Source: Phenylobacterium conjunctum (GTDB lineage Bacteria > Pseudomonadota > Alphaproteobacteria > Caulobacterales > Caulobacteraceae). From it: 64,000 nucleotides of DNA. Under the pieces are notes generated by a model that saw only the letters and a list, made by a program, of their open reading frames with translations, searched no databases and was not told where the DNA came from. Location: assembly GCF_042679085.1 (NCBI RefSeq), contig NZ_JBHTLQ010000006.1:62001-126000 (forward strand). The letters are read 5' to 3'. Shown here piece after piece: positions 49,574 through 59,691 of the stretch. Numbering within the stretch: position 1 is the stretch's first letter; each line of letters opens with the position of its first letter. The position numbers and the translations under genes were made by a program.

Positions 49574-51228
49574 CCCTTGCGGGACTTCTTCTTCGCCGGC
49601 TTGGCCGGGGCCTCGGCGACCGGCGGGGGCTCGGCGTCCCAGCGGATGTCCACATAGCGCTGGCCGGTGGCGATGGCGTCGAGGGTGACACTCTCCTGGC
49701 CGAACTTCTTGCGGTAGTTCCAGTAGGCCGCCATGACCTTCTCGACGTAGTTGCGGGTCTCGAGGGCGGGCATGCACTCGATCACCATCAGGCTCTCGTC
49801 GTCCTCGCCCAGCATCTGGGCGGTCTTCTGCAGGGTGGCGGGGCCGCCGTTGTAGGCCGCGACGGTGCGCAGGATGTCGTAGCCGACCCCCTGATTCATC
49901 AGCCACGACAGATAGTCCTGGCCGACCTTCAGATTGTAGCTGGGGTCAAACAGGGGGCTCATGTCGTCGCGCAGGTTCGCGTTGCCGGTGGCGTGGGCGG
50001 CGGCGTCGGGCATCAGCTGCATCAGGCCCACGGCGCCGGCCGGAGAGACCACCGCGGGGTTGAAGCGACTTTCCTGGCGCACGATGGCGTAGACCAGGGC
50101 CTTGTTGACCTTGAAGCCTTCGCGCGGCTTCAGGGACGGGATCGGATAGTCGGCGTCGGCGCGGCGGCGATAGGTCGGGCCGCCCACCTTCATGTCATCG
50201 GCCAGGCCGGCGTTGATCAGGGCCGCGAGGCGGGCCCAGCGGTCCCGCTCCTGGCTGGTCGTCGCCAGGGCCATGCCGGCGCGGAGCTCGTCTGCGGACT
50301 CGGTCACCCGGCCGATCTGGGCCAGGGCGGCGGCCCGATGGGCGCGCGGATCGTCCTGCATGAACCGGGTCAGGTCGGCGGAGGGACCGGTGAAGGAGGC
50401 CTTGACCAGCCCGACCGCGCGGCCGCTCGGCACGGAGGCCTCAACCATGGGGATCGGATCGCCAAGGCCGGCAAGCTCGACCTGACGGGCCGCGATCATG
50501 CCGTAGAAGGTCTGGGAGGCGCCGGCGGCCTTGCGCATATGCCAGCCGGCGGCGTCATCGTCGCCCTGGGCGGCGGCGGCCCGGCCGGCCCAATAGGCGG
50601 CCCCGGCCCGGATCCAGAGGTCCTCTGACTGGTCGTCAGCCAGGGTCGCCAGGGCGACTTCGGCCTGGTCGAAGCGGCGCAGGCGGTAGCCCGCCATGCC
50701 CATGATCCAGCGATCTCCGATGGCCTTGGCCAGGTCGAAGGCCCGCTTGTAGTCGCCGGAATAGAAGGCCTGGCGCGCGAGACGGGCGTTGTCGAGATCG
50801 AAGGGGCCGCCGGAGCCGGGCGAAACCAGCTCCACCTGCGACCAGGGCACGCCGGCCAGGCGGGCGGGTTCGGCAGGCGCAGCCTCCAGCGGCTTGCGCT
50901 TTGCGGCCAGGGTGGCGATGCGCTCGGCCATGGGCAGGTCGGCGTTGCGCGACAGCCAGCCGGACAGCTCGTCGAAGTTCGACTTGTGCGCCGTCGGGTG
51001 CATGAGCTGGCGGTAGTTCAGATAGCCGCTCAGGGTCGGGTCAGTGATCTCGACGCTGCGCATGGTGGCGTCGATGAAGTCGCCGCGGTCCACGGCCTCG
51101 AAGGCGGCCGCGTAGAGCTGGGCGTCGGCGGGAGTCAGGACCTGAGGCGGCGCGGCCAGGGCGGCGCCCGAAATCGTCGTGCAGACAACGGCCAAGGCCG
51201 CGATCCGCATGCGCCAGGTCTTCAACAT
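49570..51228 (-). CDS. Soluble lytic murein transglycosylase
   Basis: 552 residues from ATG 51228 (MLKTWRMRIAALAVV, signal peptide to about ALAAPP). A long helical N-terminal U-domain is followed by the catalytic SLT domain: LVYAIVRQESRFNPAVVSPA with the catalytic Glu (about 403), GAVGLMQLMPDAA, and VAAYNGGPATLQK (about 474). It cleaves peptidoglycan glycan strands to anhydromuropeptides, the substrates of the recycling pathway in which Mpl-type ligases work. The Lys-rich C-terminal tail is unusual but common in this group. Confidence 0.9.
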   Translation of the reverse strand: MLKTWRMRIAALAVVCTTISGAALAAPPQVLTPADAQLYAAAFEAVDRGDFIDATMRSVEITDPTLSGYLNYRQLMHPTAHKSNFDELSGWLSRNADLPMAERIATLAAKRKPLEAAPAEPARLAGVPWSQVELVSPGSGGPFDLDNARLARQAFYSGDYKRAFDLAKAIGDRWIMGMAGYRLRRFDQAEVALATLADDQSEDLWIRAGAAYWAGRAAAAQGDDDAAGWHMRKAAGASQTFYGMIAARQVELAGLGDPIPMVEASVPSGRAVGLVKASFTGPSADLTRFMQDDPRAHRAAALAQIGRVTESADELRAGMALATTSQERDRWARLAALINAGLADDMKVGGPTYRRRADADYPIPSLKPREGFKVNKALVYAIVRQESRFNPAVVSPAGAVGLMQLMPDAAAHATGNANLRDDMSPLFDPSYNLKVGQDYLSWLMNQGVGYDILRTVAAYNGGPATLQKTAQMLGEDDESLMVIECMPALETRNYVEKVMAAYWNYRKKFGQESVTLDAIATGQRYVDIRWDAEPPPVAEAPAKPAKKKSRKG

Positions 51229-51383
51229 GCCCCTTCCACGCCCGCCGCTTCTGCGGTTCGGGGCGTGGCCCTCATTTCCGACAACAGCGGAGGCTAATGT
51301 CTTGTTTGAGTTAATGGAACCCGAATTCTCGTGAGGCGGGGGGAGATATAGATCAATTCCCCTGGGGCGGGCAGGGCTCCCAA

Positions 51384-51497
51384 CTGTCATCCCGGGCGCA
51401 GCGAAGCGGAGACCCGGGACCCATAGACACTGATCCTTCCGGACTGTCCCGCGCATCTGGGTCCCGGACAAGCGCTGCCCGCATTCCGGGATGACAG
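51384..51497. repeat. 114-bp palindromic intergenic repeat
   Basis: CTGTCATCCCGGG at 51384 onward is the inverse of the TCCGGGATGACAG end at 51497, with inner arms GGAGACCCGGGACCCA against TGGGTCCCGG. It sits between the transglycosylase and uracil-DNA glycosylase genes. Elements with this GTCATCCCGGG...CCGGGATGAC plan are widely scattered in Alphaproteobacteria. Non-coding. Confidence 0.75.
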
Positions 51498-51509
51498 CCT
51501 TGAAAGCCG

Positions 51510-52325
51510 CTATTCCCCGCGCTGCGGCCGGTCCAGGCGTTCAGTCAGGGTCAGGAGGTCGGACCAGGCCTTCTTCTTCGCCGCCGGCTGACGCAGCAGG
51601 AAGGCGGGGTGGAGGGTCGGCAGGGCCGGGAGCTCCAGCGCCCCATCAGCGGAGCGCCATTCGAACCAGCGGCCGCGCAAGGACAGAATGCCTTCCTCCT
51701 TCTTCAACAGCGACTTGGTGGAAGGTCCTCCGACCAGCAGCAACATCTTCGGCCGGACAAGCTGTATGGCGCGCTCCAGGAAGGGCGCGCAGACCGCCTG
51801 TTCCGCTGGAGTTGGCGTGCGGTTGCCGGGCGGCCGCCAGAAGACCGTATTGGTGATGAACACCCGGTCGGTAAGGCCAGCCGCGGCCAGCATGCGGTCG
51901 AGCAATTGGCCGGCGCGGCCGACGAAGGGCTCGCCGCGGGCGTCTTCTTCCGCCCCAGGGCCTTCGCCGATCACCACCAGGGGCGCGTCCGACGCGCCGC
52001 GGGCGAACACCGCTTGGCGTGCGGCGCCTTCAAACTTTAGCGGGCAGCCGTCGAAGCTGGAGATCGCGGCTTTCAGGGCCTCCAGGTCCTGGCAGGCGGC
52101 GGCGAGCGCCTGGGCCTGGGCGATGGCGGAGGAGACATCCGGCCCGGCGTTGGCCGGCGCCCGCTGGGGCGCGACGGCCAGGGGCTTCTTCTCGACCGGC
52201 TTGGGCGCGACGAACTTTCCGGCCTCGATCCTGTCGATGGGGGCGTCCAGCAGCATGGCGTCAACACCCGCCTCGGCCCAGAAGGCGAGCAGGCTTTCGA
52301 CGGCGGCGGCGCTCTGCGGTGTCAT
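51510..52325 (-). CDS. Family-4-like uracil-DNA glycosylase
   Basis: 271 residues from ATG 52325. After a Pro/Ala-rich N-terminal extension (about 1-80) the glycosylase core shows GEGPGAEEDARGEPFVG (about 119), FWRPPGNRTPTPAEQ (about 160) and the C-terminal HPAFLLRQP (about 240), the motifs of family 4 enzymes that remove uracil from DNA. Of the four cluster cysteines expected, only those in DGCPL and AVCAPF are seen. The extension is typical of alphaproteobacterial members. Confidence 0.82.
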   Translation of the reverse strand: MTPQSAAAVESLLAFWAEAGVDAMLLDAPIDRIEAGKFVAPKPVEKKPLAVAPQRAPANAGPDVSSAIAQAQALAAACQDLEALKAAISSFDGCPLKFEGAARQAVFARGASDAPLVVIGEGPGAEEDARGEPFVGRAGQLLDRMLAAAGLTDRVFITNTVFWRPPGNRTPTPAEQAVCAPFLERAIQLVRPKMLLLVGGPSTKSLLKKEEGILSLRGRWFEWRSADGALELPALPTLHPAFLLRQPAAKKKAWSDLLTLTERLDRPQRGE

Positions 52326-52465
52326 AAACGGGGTTCCGAAATCGTCCTGCGGCGGAGTTCGCCCTTGACCGCACTCGCACAAGCTAACGATAAGCGGGCC
52401 AAGGGATCAACGCCGCTTCACATGCGCCACCCGGCGCAAGGAAGCCAACGGGAGCTTGAGGGGAT

Positions 52466-54139
52466 ATGAGCGAAGTCGTCGAACGCGAAGCGATGGAATA
52501 CGACGTCGTCATCGTGGGCGCCGGGCCCTCGGGCCTGTCGGCCGCCATCCGCCTGAAACAACTGGCCGAAGCCGCCGGGACCGAAATCTCCGTCGCTGTG
52601 CTGGAAAAGGGCTCCGAAGTGGGCGCCCACATCCTGTCCGGCGCGGTGATCGACCCGAAGGGCATTTCCGAGCTGCTGCCGAACTGGAAGGAACTGGGCG
52701 TTCCGCTGGAGACCGCGGTCACCCGCGACAAGTTCCTGATGCTGGGCCCGCAGGGCGAGCTGGACATCAGCTGGGCGCCGTTCCCCAAGTGGATGCTGAA
52801 CCACGGCAACTACATCGCCAGCCTGGGCAATGTCTGCCGCTGGCTCGGCCAGCACGCCGAGGCCCTTGGCGTCGAGATCTATCCCGGCATGGCCGCCTCC
52901 GAGGTCGTCTATAACGAGGACGGCTCGGTGAAGGGCGTCGTGGCCGGCGTGTTCGGCATCGGCAAGGACGGCGAGCCCACCGGCGACTACCAGCCGGGCA
53001 TCGAGCTGCACGCCAAGTACACCTTCATCGGCGAAGGCGTGCGCGGGTCCCTGTCCAAGCAACTCCAAGCCAAGTTCAACCTGCAGGACGGCAAGGACGC
53101 GCAGAAGTTCGGCATCGGGATCAAGGAGCTGTGGCAGGTTCCTGACGCGAACTTCGAGTCCGGCCTGACCCAGCACACCTTCGGCTGGCCCCTGGACAAC
53201 CAGACCGGCGGCGGCAGCTTCATGTACCACTTCGGGGATAACTACGTGGCCATCGGCTTCGTGGTGCACCTGAATTACAAGAACCCCTTCATCTCGCCCT
53301 TCGACGAGTTCCAGCGCTTCAAGCAACACCCGTCGATCCGCCCCTACCTGGAAGGCGGCAAGCGTATCGCCTATGGCGCCCGCGCCATCACCGAGGGCGG
53401 CTACCAGTCGCTGCCGCAGCTGTACTTCCCGGGCGGCGTGCTGCTGGGCTGCTCGGCGGGCATGGTCAACGTGCCGCGCATCAAGGGCAGCCATAACGCC
53501 GTGAAGTCGGGCATGCTGGCCGCCGAGGCCGCCTTCGAAGCCATCCAGGGCGGGCGCAGCGGCGATGAGCTGACGTCGTACGAAGAGGCCTACAACGGCT
53601 CCTGGATCGCCAAGGAGCTGAAGGCCGTCCGCAACTTCAAGCCGCTGTGGTCGAAGTTCGGCACCGTGCCAGGCCTGGTCCTGGGCGGCATCGACGCGAT
53701 CATGGCCAACTGGTTCGGCGGCTGGTCGCCGTGGGGCACGCTGAAGCACGGCAAGACCGACGCCGCCTCCACGGGCCTGGCCAAGGACTACAAGCCGATC
53801 GTCTATCCGAAGCCCGACGGCGTGATCAGCTTCGACAAGCTGTCCTCTGTGTTCCTGTCCTCGACCAACCACGACGAGAACCAGCCGGCGCACCTGAAGC
53901 TGAAGGATCCGTCGGTTCCGATCGAGGTGAACCTGCCCAAGTATGGCGAGCCGGCGCGGCTGTTCTGCCCCGCGGGCGTCTACGAGGTGCTTTACGACGA
54001 GCAGGGCCAGAACCCGAAGTTCCAGATCAACTTCCAGAACTGCGTCCACTGCAAGACCTGCGACATCAAAGATCCGTCGCAGAACATCAACTGGACCACG
54101 CCGCAGGGCGGCGACGGCCCGAACTATCCCAACATGTAA
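52466..54139 (+). CDS. Electron transfer flavoprotein-ubiquinone oxidoreductase
   Basis: 557-residue membrane-associated FAD/4Fe-4S protein that passes electrons from acyl-CoA dehydrogenases via ETF to ubiquinone. FAD-binding YDVVIVGAGPSGLSAAIRLK (about 12-31), the ubiquinone/FAD regions, and the C-terminal cluster cysteines (CPAGVYEVLYDE and NCVHCKTCDIKDPSQNINW, about 502 and 527) are complete. Length normal. It would serve the acyl-CoA dehydrogenase encoded at 14809-16146 among others. Confidence 0.95.
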   Translation: MSEVVEREAMEYDVVIVGAGPSGLSAAIRLKQLAEAAGTEISVAVLEKGSEVGAHILSGAVIDPKGISELLPNWKELGVPLETAVTRDKFLMLGPQGELDISWAPFPKWMLNHGNYIASLGNVCRWLGQHAEALGVEIYPGMAASEVVYNEDGSVKGVVAGVFGIGKDGEPTGDYQPGIELHAKYTFIGEGVRGSLSKQLQAKFNLQDGKDAQKFGIGIKELWQVPDANFESGLTQHTFGWPLDNQTGGGSFMYHFGDNYVAIGFVVHLNYKNPFISPFDEFQRFKQHPSIRPYLEGGKRIAYGARAITEGGYQSLPQLYFPGGVLLGCSAGMVNVPRIKGSHNAVKSGMLAAEAAFEAIQGGRSGDELTSYEEAYNGSWIAKELKAVRNFKPLWSKFGTVPGLVLGGIDAIMANWFGGWSPWGTLKHGKTDAASTGLAKDYKPIVYPKPDGVISFDKLSSVFLSSTNHDENQPAHLKLKDPSVPIEVNLPKYGEPARLFCPAGVYEVLYDEQGQNPKFQINFQNCVHCKTCDIKDPSQNINWTTPQGGDGPNYPNM

Positions 54140-54247
54140 GCGGCCAAACGGGAATTCCGTCCTGGAAAAGGCGGAATTCCCGGCCAAGGCTGGGACGTTA
54201 TGGCGGTCGTGCTTGCGGCCCGCCTGGAAACCGCAGAGATTCCGTCC

Positions 54248-55948
54248 ATGCGCCGCTCCGCCCTGCCGCTCGCCGGCCTCGCCATCCCGCTGGTCCTACT
54301 CGCCGCCTGCGCCTCGCCCAGCGACCAGGCGTTCGAGGAGCTGAACCCTGGCCCCAGCTCGCCCTACGGCCTGTTCCTGGCCGGGCAGGGGGCGCTGAAC
54401 GATGGGCGCAGCCAGCAGGCCTCGGCCTACTTCGACCAGGCGGCCGCCGGGGACGCCGACGACGAGGGCATGCTTTCCGAGCGGGCCTTCACCGCGGCCC
54501 TCCTGTCTGGCGATATTCCCCGCGCCGCGGCCATGGCGCCCAGCGGCCCCAATGCGTCTGACGCCACCAAGCGCCTGGGCCGGCTGACCCAGGCCGTCGA
54601 GGCCATGGCGTCCGGCAAGCCCAAGCTTGCCCCGCCGCTTCTGAAGCCTGAGAGCGTCGGCTACCTGCATCGGCAGGTCGGCGCCCTGATGTCGCCCTGG
54701 GCGGCGGCGATGGCTGGGGACCAGGAGGGGGCGCTGGTCCGGCCGACCATCCGCAACGACAAGGTCGTTGAGTTCTTCGGTCTCCTGGGCCAGGCGGCGC
54801 TCTATGAACGGGCGCGCCGCTACGATGAGGCGGAGACGGACTACAAGACCCTGACCGGGATCGATGACCCGGGCGACATGCCGGTGCTGGCCTATGGCGG
54901 CTTCCTGGAGCGCCGGGGCCGGCGCGCCGACGCCATCGCCATCTATGACAAAGGCTTGGCCAGCGCGCCCCAGAACCAGGCGCTGCTGACCGCGCGCGCC
55001 CGGGCCGCCGCCAGCAAGGCGGCGCCTGCGGCCGTCGCCCTCAAGGAAGGGGCGGCCGCCGCCCTGATCGCCCCGGCCGCCAGCATGATGGCCGCCCGGC
55101 AGAACCAGAACAGCCTGGCCTATCTGCGGCTCGCCCTGCGCCTGGATCCCCAGCGCAATGAAGCCTGGCTGATGGTCGGCGACATGATGCAGGCCGCCGG
55201 CGACCTCGAGGCGGCCCGCGCCGCCTATGCCCGCCCGAAGGCCGGCTCGCCGGAATATGACGCCGCCCAGGCCAAGTTGGCCTGGAGCTATCAGTCGGCC
55301 GGTGACGGCGAGACCGCGCTGAACCTGGCCCGCCAGGCGGCGGCGCGGGGCGGCACGGACGCCCAGGTGACCCTGGCCGACCTGCTGCGGGCCAATGAGA
55401 AGTTCGGTGAGTCCGCCGAGGTGCTCAGCCGGGTGATGGGGCCGCAGCCGGACTGGCGCCTGCTCTACGCCCGCGGGGTGGCCTATGATCAGGCCGGCGA
55501 CTGGACCAAGGGCGAGGCTGACCTGCAGGCGGCCCTGAAGCTGCGGCCGGATGATCCGGAACTCTTGAACTATCTCGGTTATTCCTGGATCGACCGGGGG
55601 CAGCGCCTGGACGAAGCCCTGGGCATGGTCCAGCGGGCGGTGGGTGAGAACCCGCGCTCCGGCGCCATGGTCGACAGCCTGGGCTGGGCCTATTACCGGC
55701 TGGGCGACTACAAGAAGGCCGTCGAGACCCTTGAGAGCGCCGTGGAATTGTCGGCCGGCGAGCCGGACATCAATGATCACCTGGGCGACGCCTATTGGCG
55801 GGTCGGGCGGCGCGACGAGGCGTTGTTCCAGTGGAAGCGTGTCCTGACCCTGGATCCCGATCCGAAGCTGAAGGCCGCGGTGGAGGCCAAGGTGGCGGCC
55901 GGCGGCCTGCCGCCCGCGCCGCCGCCGGCCCAGGTCGCCAAGCAGTAG
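54248..55948 (+). CDS. TPR-repeat lipoprotein
   Basis: 566 residues from ATG 54248; the signal peptide ends in a lipobox LLAACASPS (Cys about 20), so it is anchored to a membrane, probably the outer one. The rest is a chain of tetratricopeptide repeats (e.g. LLYARGVAYDQAGDWTKGEA, SLGWAYYRLGDYKKAVETLE, HLGDAYWRVGRRDEAL), giving a protein-protein interaction scaffold. An in-frame upstream ATG at 54200 would bury the signal peptide. ispE follows 12 bases downstream. Confidence 0.83.
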   Translation: MRRSALPLAGLAIPLVLLAACASPSDQAFEELNPGPSSPYGLFLAGQGALNDGRSQQASAYFDQAAAGDADDEGMLSERAFTAALLSGDIPRAAAMAPSGPNASDATKRLGRLTQAVEAMASGKPKLAPPLLKPESVGYLHRQVGALMSPWAAAMAGDQEGALVRPTIRNDKVVEFFGLLGQAALYERARRYDEAETDYKTLTGIDDPGDMPVLAYGGFLERRGRRADAIAIYDKGLASAPQNQALLTARARAAASKAAPAAVALKEGAAAALIAPAASMMAARQNQNSLAYLRLALRLDPQRNEAWLMVGDMMQAAGDLEAARAAYARPKAGSPEYDAAQAKLAWSYQSAGDGETALNLARQAAARGGTDAQVTLADLLRANEKFGESAEVLSRVMGPQPDWRLLYARGVAYDQAGDWTKGEADLQAALKLRPDDPELLNYLGYSWIDRGQRLDEALGMVQRAVGENPRSGAMVDSLGWAYYRLGDYKKAVETLESAVELSAGEPDINDHLGDAYWRVGRRDEALFQWKRVLTLDPDPKLKAAVEAKVAAGGLPPAPPPAQVAKQ

Positions 55949-55960
55949 GGCGGGGCGTCC

Positions 55961-56833
<873 letters not shown>

Positions 56834-56844
56834 TCTCCCAAATG

Positions 56845-56869
56845 AAAACGGGGGCCCCGAAGGACCCCC
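56845..56869 (-). terminator. Terminator of glnK-amtB
   Basis: On the minus strand GGGGGTCC (56869-56862), loop TTCG, GGGCCCCC (56857-56850), then TTTTCATTT. Eight pairs including a G-U and a stable tetraloop, 27 bases past the amtB stop. Confidence 0.8.
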
Positions 56870-56896
56870 GCTCCCAACTCTCCAGTCTCACTTGGA

Positions 56897-58336
56897 CTAT
56901 TCGTGCAGGGCTTCGCCGTGCAGCGCGATGTCCAGGCCCTCCACTTCGGCTTCTTCGGAAACCCGAAGGCCGGTGGTGAACTTGCAGATCACCAGGATCA
57001 CCAGGGTGGCGATGGCGGTCCAGGCCATGGTGATCACCACGCCCTTGGCTTGGGTCACGATGCTGTGGCCCTCGCCCAGGGAGTTGATCGACGGGTCGGC
57101 CAGGACACCGGTGAGCAGGGCCCCGGCGATGCCGCCGATGCCGTGCACGCCGAAGGCGTCGAGGCTGTCGTCGTACTTGAAGATCTTCTTCAGCCACACC
57201 GCGCCGACGTAGCAGACCGCGCCAGCGACGACGCCGATGATCAGCGCGCCTTGCGGGTTCACGAAGCCGGCGGCCGGGGTGATGGCGACCAGGCCGGCGA
57301 CGGCGCCGGAGGCCAGGCCCAGCATGCCGGGCTTCTTGCGCTCGACCCACTCGACAACCATCCAGGCCAGGGCCGCAGCGGCGGTGGCGACTTGGGTGTT
57401 CAGCATGGCGGCGGCGGCGATGCCGTCAGCAGCCCATTCCGAACCGGCGTTGAAGCCGAACCAGCCCACCCACAGCAGCGAGGCGCCGATCATGGTGTAG
57501 ACGAGGTTGGAAGGAGCCATGTTCTCCGAGCCGTAGCCCTTACGCTTGCCCATGAAGAGGGCGCACATCAGGCCCGCGACGCCGGCGTTGATGTGGACCA
57601 CGGTGCCGCCCGCGAAGTCGAGGACGCCCATCTTGGACAGGAAGCCGCCGCCCCACACCCAGTGACAGACCGGGGCGTAGACGAAGATCGACCACAGGGT
57701 CATGAACAGCAGCATGCCCGAGAACTTCATACGCTCGGCGAAGGCGCCGGCGATCAGGGCCGGGGTGATGATCGCGAAGGTCATCTGGTAGACGATCCAC
57801 AGCATCTCCGGCAGGCCCTTGGCCGCCGAGAACGCCGTCTCGGTGGTCACGCCGTTCAGGAAGAACACGTGGAAGCTGCCGATGTAGGCGTTCAGCGCTT
57901 CGTTCTCGTTGACGCCGAAGGCCAGGCTGTAGGTGAAGGCCATCCAGATCACCGTCACCAGGCAGGTGATGGCGAAGGACTGGGTCACCGTGGCGATGAT
58001 GTTCTTGCGACGCACCATGCCGCCGTAGAACAGGGCCAAGCCCGGAATGGTCATCAGCAGGACCAGGGCGGTGGAGGTGAGGATCCACGCGGCGCCGGCC
58101 GAGTCGAGTTCGAGCTTGGCCTGGTGCGGCAGCAGGGCCGGACCCGCGGCTTCTTCGGTCGCGGCGGGCGCGGCCTCAGGCGCCGGAGCGGCCTCGGCAG
58201 GGGCCGGAGCCTCGGCCGCGGGCGCGGCGGCGGCCGGCGGGGCCTCCTGGGCTAGGGCCGGAGCAGCCAGCGGCGCTCCCAGCATGGCGGCAGCGAAGGC
58301 GAGCCCCGCAAACCTCTTAAGTGCGAATGATTTCAT
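56897..58336 (-). CDS. amtB: Ammonium transporter AmtB with extended N-terminus
   Basis: 479 residues. A signal peptide (to about ALAQEA) and an Ala/Pro/Glu-rich linker (about 30-75) precede the eleven-helix channel, which begins near SAGAAWILTSTALVLLMTIP. FYGGMVRRKNIIATV (about 105), the ammonium-site region and GVHGIGGIAGALLTGVLADP (about 397) are typical Amt segments. Passes NH3/NH4+ across the inner membrane and is blocked by the GlnK trimer encoded 39 bases upstream. GGGG upstream of ATG 58336. Confidence 0.94.
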   Translation of the reverse strand: MKSFALKRFAGLAFAAAMLGAPLAAPALAQEAPPAAAAPAAEAPAPAEAAPAPEAAPAATEEAAGPALLPHQAKLELDSAGAAWILTSTALVLLMTIPGLALFYGGMVRRKNIIATVTQSFAITCLVTVIWMAFTYSLAFGVNENEALNAYIGSFHVFFLNGVTTETAFSAAKGLPEMLWIVYQMTFAIITPALIAGAFAERMKFSGMLLFMTLWSIFVYAPVCHWVWGGGFLSKMGVLDFAGGTVVHINAGVAGLMCALFMGKRKGYGSENMAPSNLVYTMIGASLLWVGWFGFNAGSEWAADGIAAAAMLNTQVATAAAALAWMVVEWVERKKPGMLGLASGAVAGLVAITPAAGFVNPQGALIIGVVAGAVCYVGAVWLKKIFKYDDSLDAFGVHGIGGIAGALLTGVLADPSINSLGEGHSIVTQAKGVVITMAWTAIATLVILVICKFTTGLRVSEEAEVEGLDIALHGEALHE

Positions 58337-58375
58337 GTGATTATCCCCTTGTCCCGATGTGTCCGCTGCGCCGCG

Positions 58376-58714
58376 TCAGAGCGCGGCCGTGCCGGACTCG
58401 CCGGTCCGAATGCGCACGGCGTCCTCGACGTTGAGGACGAAGATCTTGCCGTCCCCGATCTTGCCCGTGGCGGCGGCGGCCTTGACCGCTTCGACCGCCT
58501 TGGCCGCGGCGCTGTCGTCGACAACCGCCTCGAGCTTCACCTTCGGCACGAAGTTCACCTGGTACTCAGCGCCCCGGTAGATCTCCGTCTGGCCCTTCTG
58601 ACGGCCGTAGCCCTTCACTTCCGAGACCGTCAGGCCTTCGACGCCGGCGGCGACAAGCGCTTCGCGCACGTCGTCCAGCTTGAAGGGTTTGACGATCGCC
58701 ATGATCAATTTCAT
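58376..58714 (-). CDS. glnK: P-II nitrogen regulatory protein GlnK
   Basis: 112 residues from ATG 58714 (MKLIMAIVKPFKLDDVREAL). The T-loop GYGRQKGQTEIYRGAEY ends in Tyr51, the uridylylation site, and KIGDGKIFVLNVEDAVRIRT is the second P-II signature. It senses 2-oxoglutarate/ATP/ADP and gates AmtB. Gene order glnK-amtB is the classical one; an in-frame upstream extension to 58849 has no homology to P-II proteins. Confidence 0.96.
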   Translation of the reverse strand: MKLIMAIVKPFKLDDVREALVAAGVEGLTVSEVKGYGRQKGQTEIYRGAEYQVNFVPKVKLEAVVDDSAAAKAVEAVKAAAATGKIGDGKIFVLNVEDAVRIRTGESGTAAL

Positions 58715-59085
58715 CCGCTCGCTCCCACGCGGCTCTGATGTGTCCGCGCCCGTGAATTTTCCCGTCCGCCATCGGAAGGAGGCCCCCGACAACACGGCGA
58801 CGCTAGCGAGGGCCGGCCCGGGAAGCCGCGTGCGGTAAGGAATGATCAAGGAAAAGACGGCAGGCGCCTAAGAACGCGCCATAACCGCCCTTCGCCGCCC
58901 TCGAAATGTGCAGATTGCCCCTCCGGGGGGCGGGGCGTGGCGCCCAAACCCGTGGCGCCGTCATCAGGGCGCCCAAGTTTCGGGATCAAGTGTCCCTAGG
59001 CGACCCTGAACGGGCGCGGCGTCATTGACAGGGGCGCCGGGCCTGGCGCACGGCCTCGTCCGCATCTCCCCTTGCGAGGATTTTT
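58715..59085. other. 371-bp divergent promoter region, glnK / fasciclin gene
   Basis: Holds the promoters of glnK (leftward) and the fasciclin gene (rightward). A TTGACA at 59025-59030 could be a -35 element for the latter, but no good -10 follows. TGGCGCC recurs twice around 58937-58957. I could not find a convincing sigma-54 site for glnK. No gene is seen. Confidence 0.4.
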
Positions 59086-59640
59086 ATGTACCTGACCCGT
59101 TCCCTGATCGCCGGCGCCGCCCTGGCCCTGACCGCCGGCGCCGCGTTTGCTCAAGTTCCCGCCGCCGCGCCCGCGCCCGCCGCCGCGCCGGCCCCGGTGG
59201 TCGCCGCCTGCGATGCGGTCGACACCCTGAAGGCCTCGGGTCAGTTCACGATCTTCCTCAAGGCGACCGACGCCACCAATCTCACGGCCTTCATCAAGGC
59301 CAACAAGGCCGAGACCATCTTCGCGCCCACCGACGCCGCCTTCGCCGCCCTGCCGGCCGGCGAGCTTGACCGCATCATGGCCCAGCCGGCCCGCGCGGAA
59401 CTGCAGAAGCTGCTGATCTACCACATGATCAACGCCAAGGTTCCGAGCTCGGAATTCAAGGGCGCCGTGCGCCAGGCCCCGACCATGGCCGGCCTGCCGG
59501 TGGAACTCGACGGCGGCGAAACGCTTAAAGTCAACGACGCCGCCATCGTTCAGCCCGATGTGCTCGTCTCGAACGGCGTCATCCACGTGATCGACAAGGT
59601 GCTGTCGCCGGCCAAGGCGCCCGCGCCCGCCGCCAACTAG
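59086..59640 (+). CDS. Secreted fasciclin (FAS1) domain protein
   Basis: 184 residues: signal peptide (cleavage near AAFAQVP), an Ala/Pro-rich linker (about 24-40), and one FAS1 domain with the H1 region ETIFAPTDAAFAALPAG (about 76) and the H2 end VSNGVIHVIDKVLSP (about 164), plus the YHMINAKVPS motif (about 111). FAS1 proteins mediate adhesion or cell-surface interactions. GCGAGGA lies before the ATG. Followed by a small secreted protein gene. Confidence 0.87.
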   Translation: MYLTRSLIAGAALALTAGAAFAQVPAAAPAPAAAPAPVVAACDAVDTLKASGQFTIFLKATDATNLTAFIKANKAETIFAPTDAAFAALPAGELDRIMAQPARAELQKLLIYHMINAKVPSSEFKGAVRQAPTMAGLPVELDGGETLKVNDAAIVQPDVLVSNGVIHVIDKVLSPAKAPAPAAN

Positions 59641-59642
59641 CT

Positions 59643-59672
59643 GGAGCCCGCAGGTTTTCGTCTTCGGGCTCC
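59643..59672. terminator. Hairpin between fasciclin gene and small secreted protein gene
   Basis: GGAGCCC (59643-59649) pairs with GGGCTCC (59666-59672) over a 16-base loop containing TTTTC. It may lower transcription into the next gene or stabilise the fasciclin mRNA end. Confidence 0.45.
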
Positions 59673-59691
59673 GCCAATAGGAGCAACGAAG

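Noticed and set aside
51229..51471. N-terminal extension of the lytic transglycosylase upstream of 51228
   Set aside because: It would run through a palindromic repeat and lacks a signal peptide; ATG 51228 gives a normal export signal.
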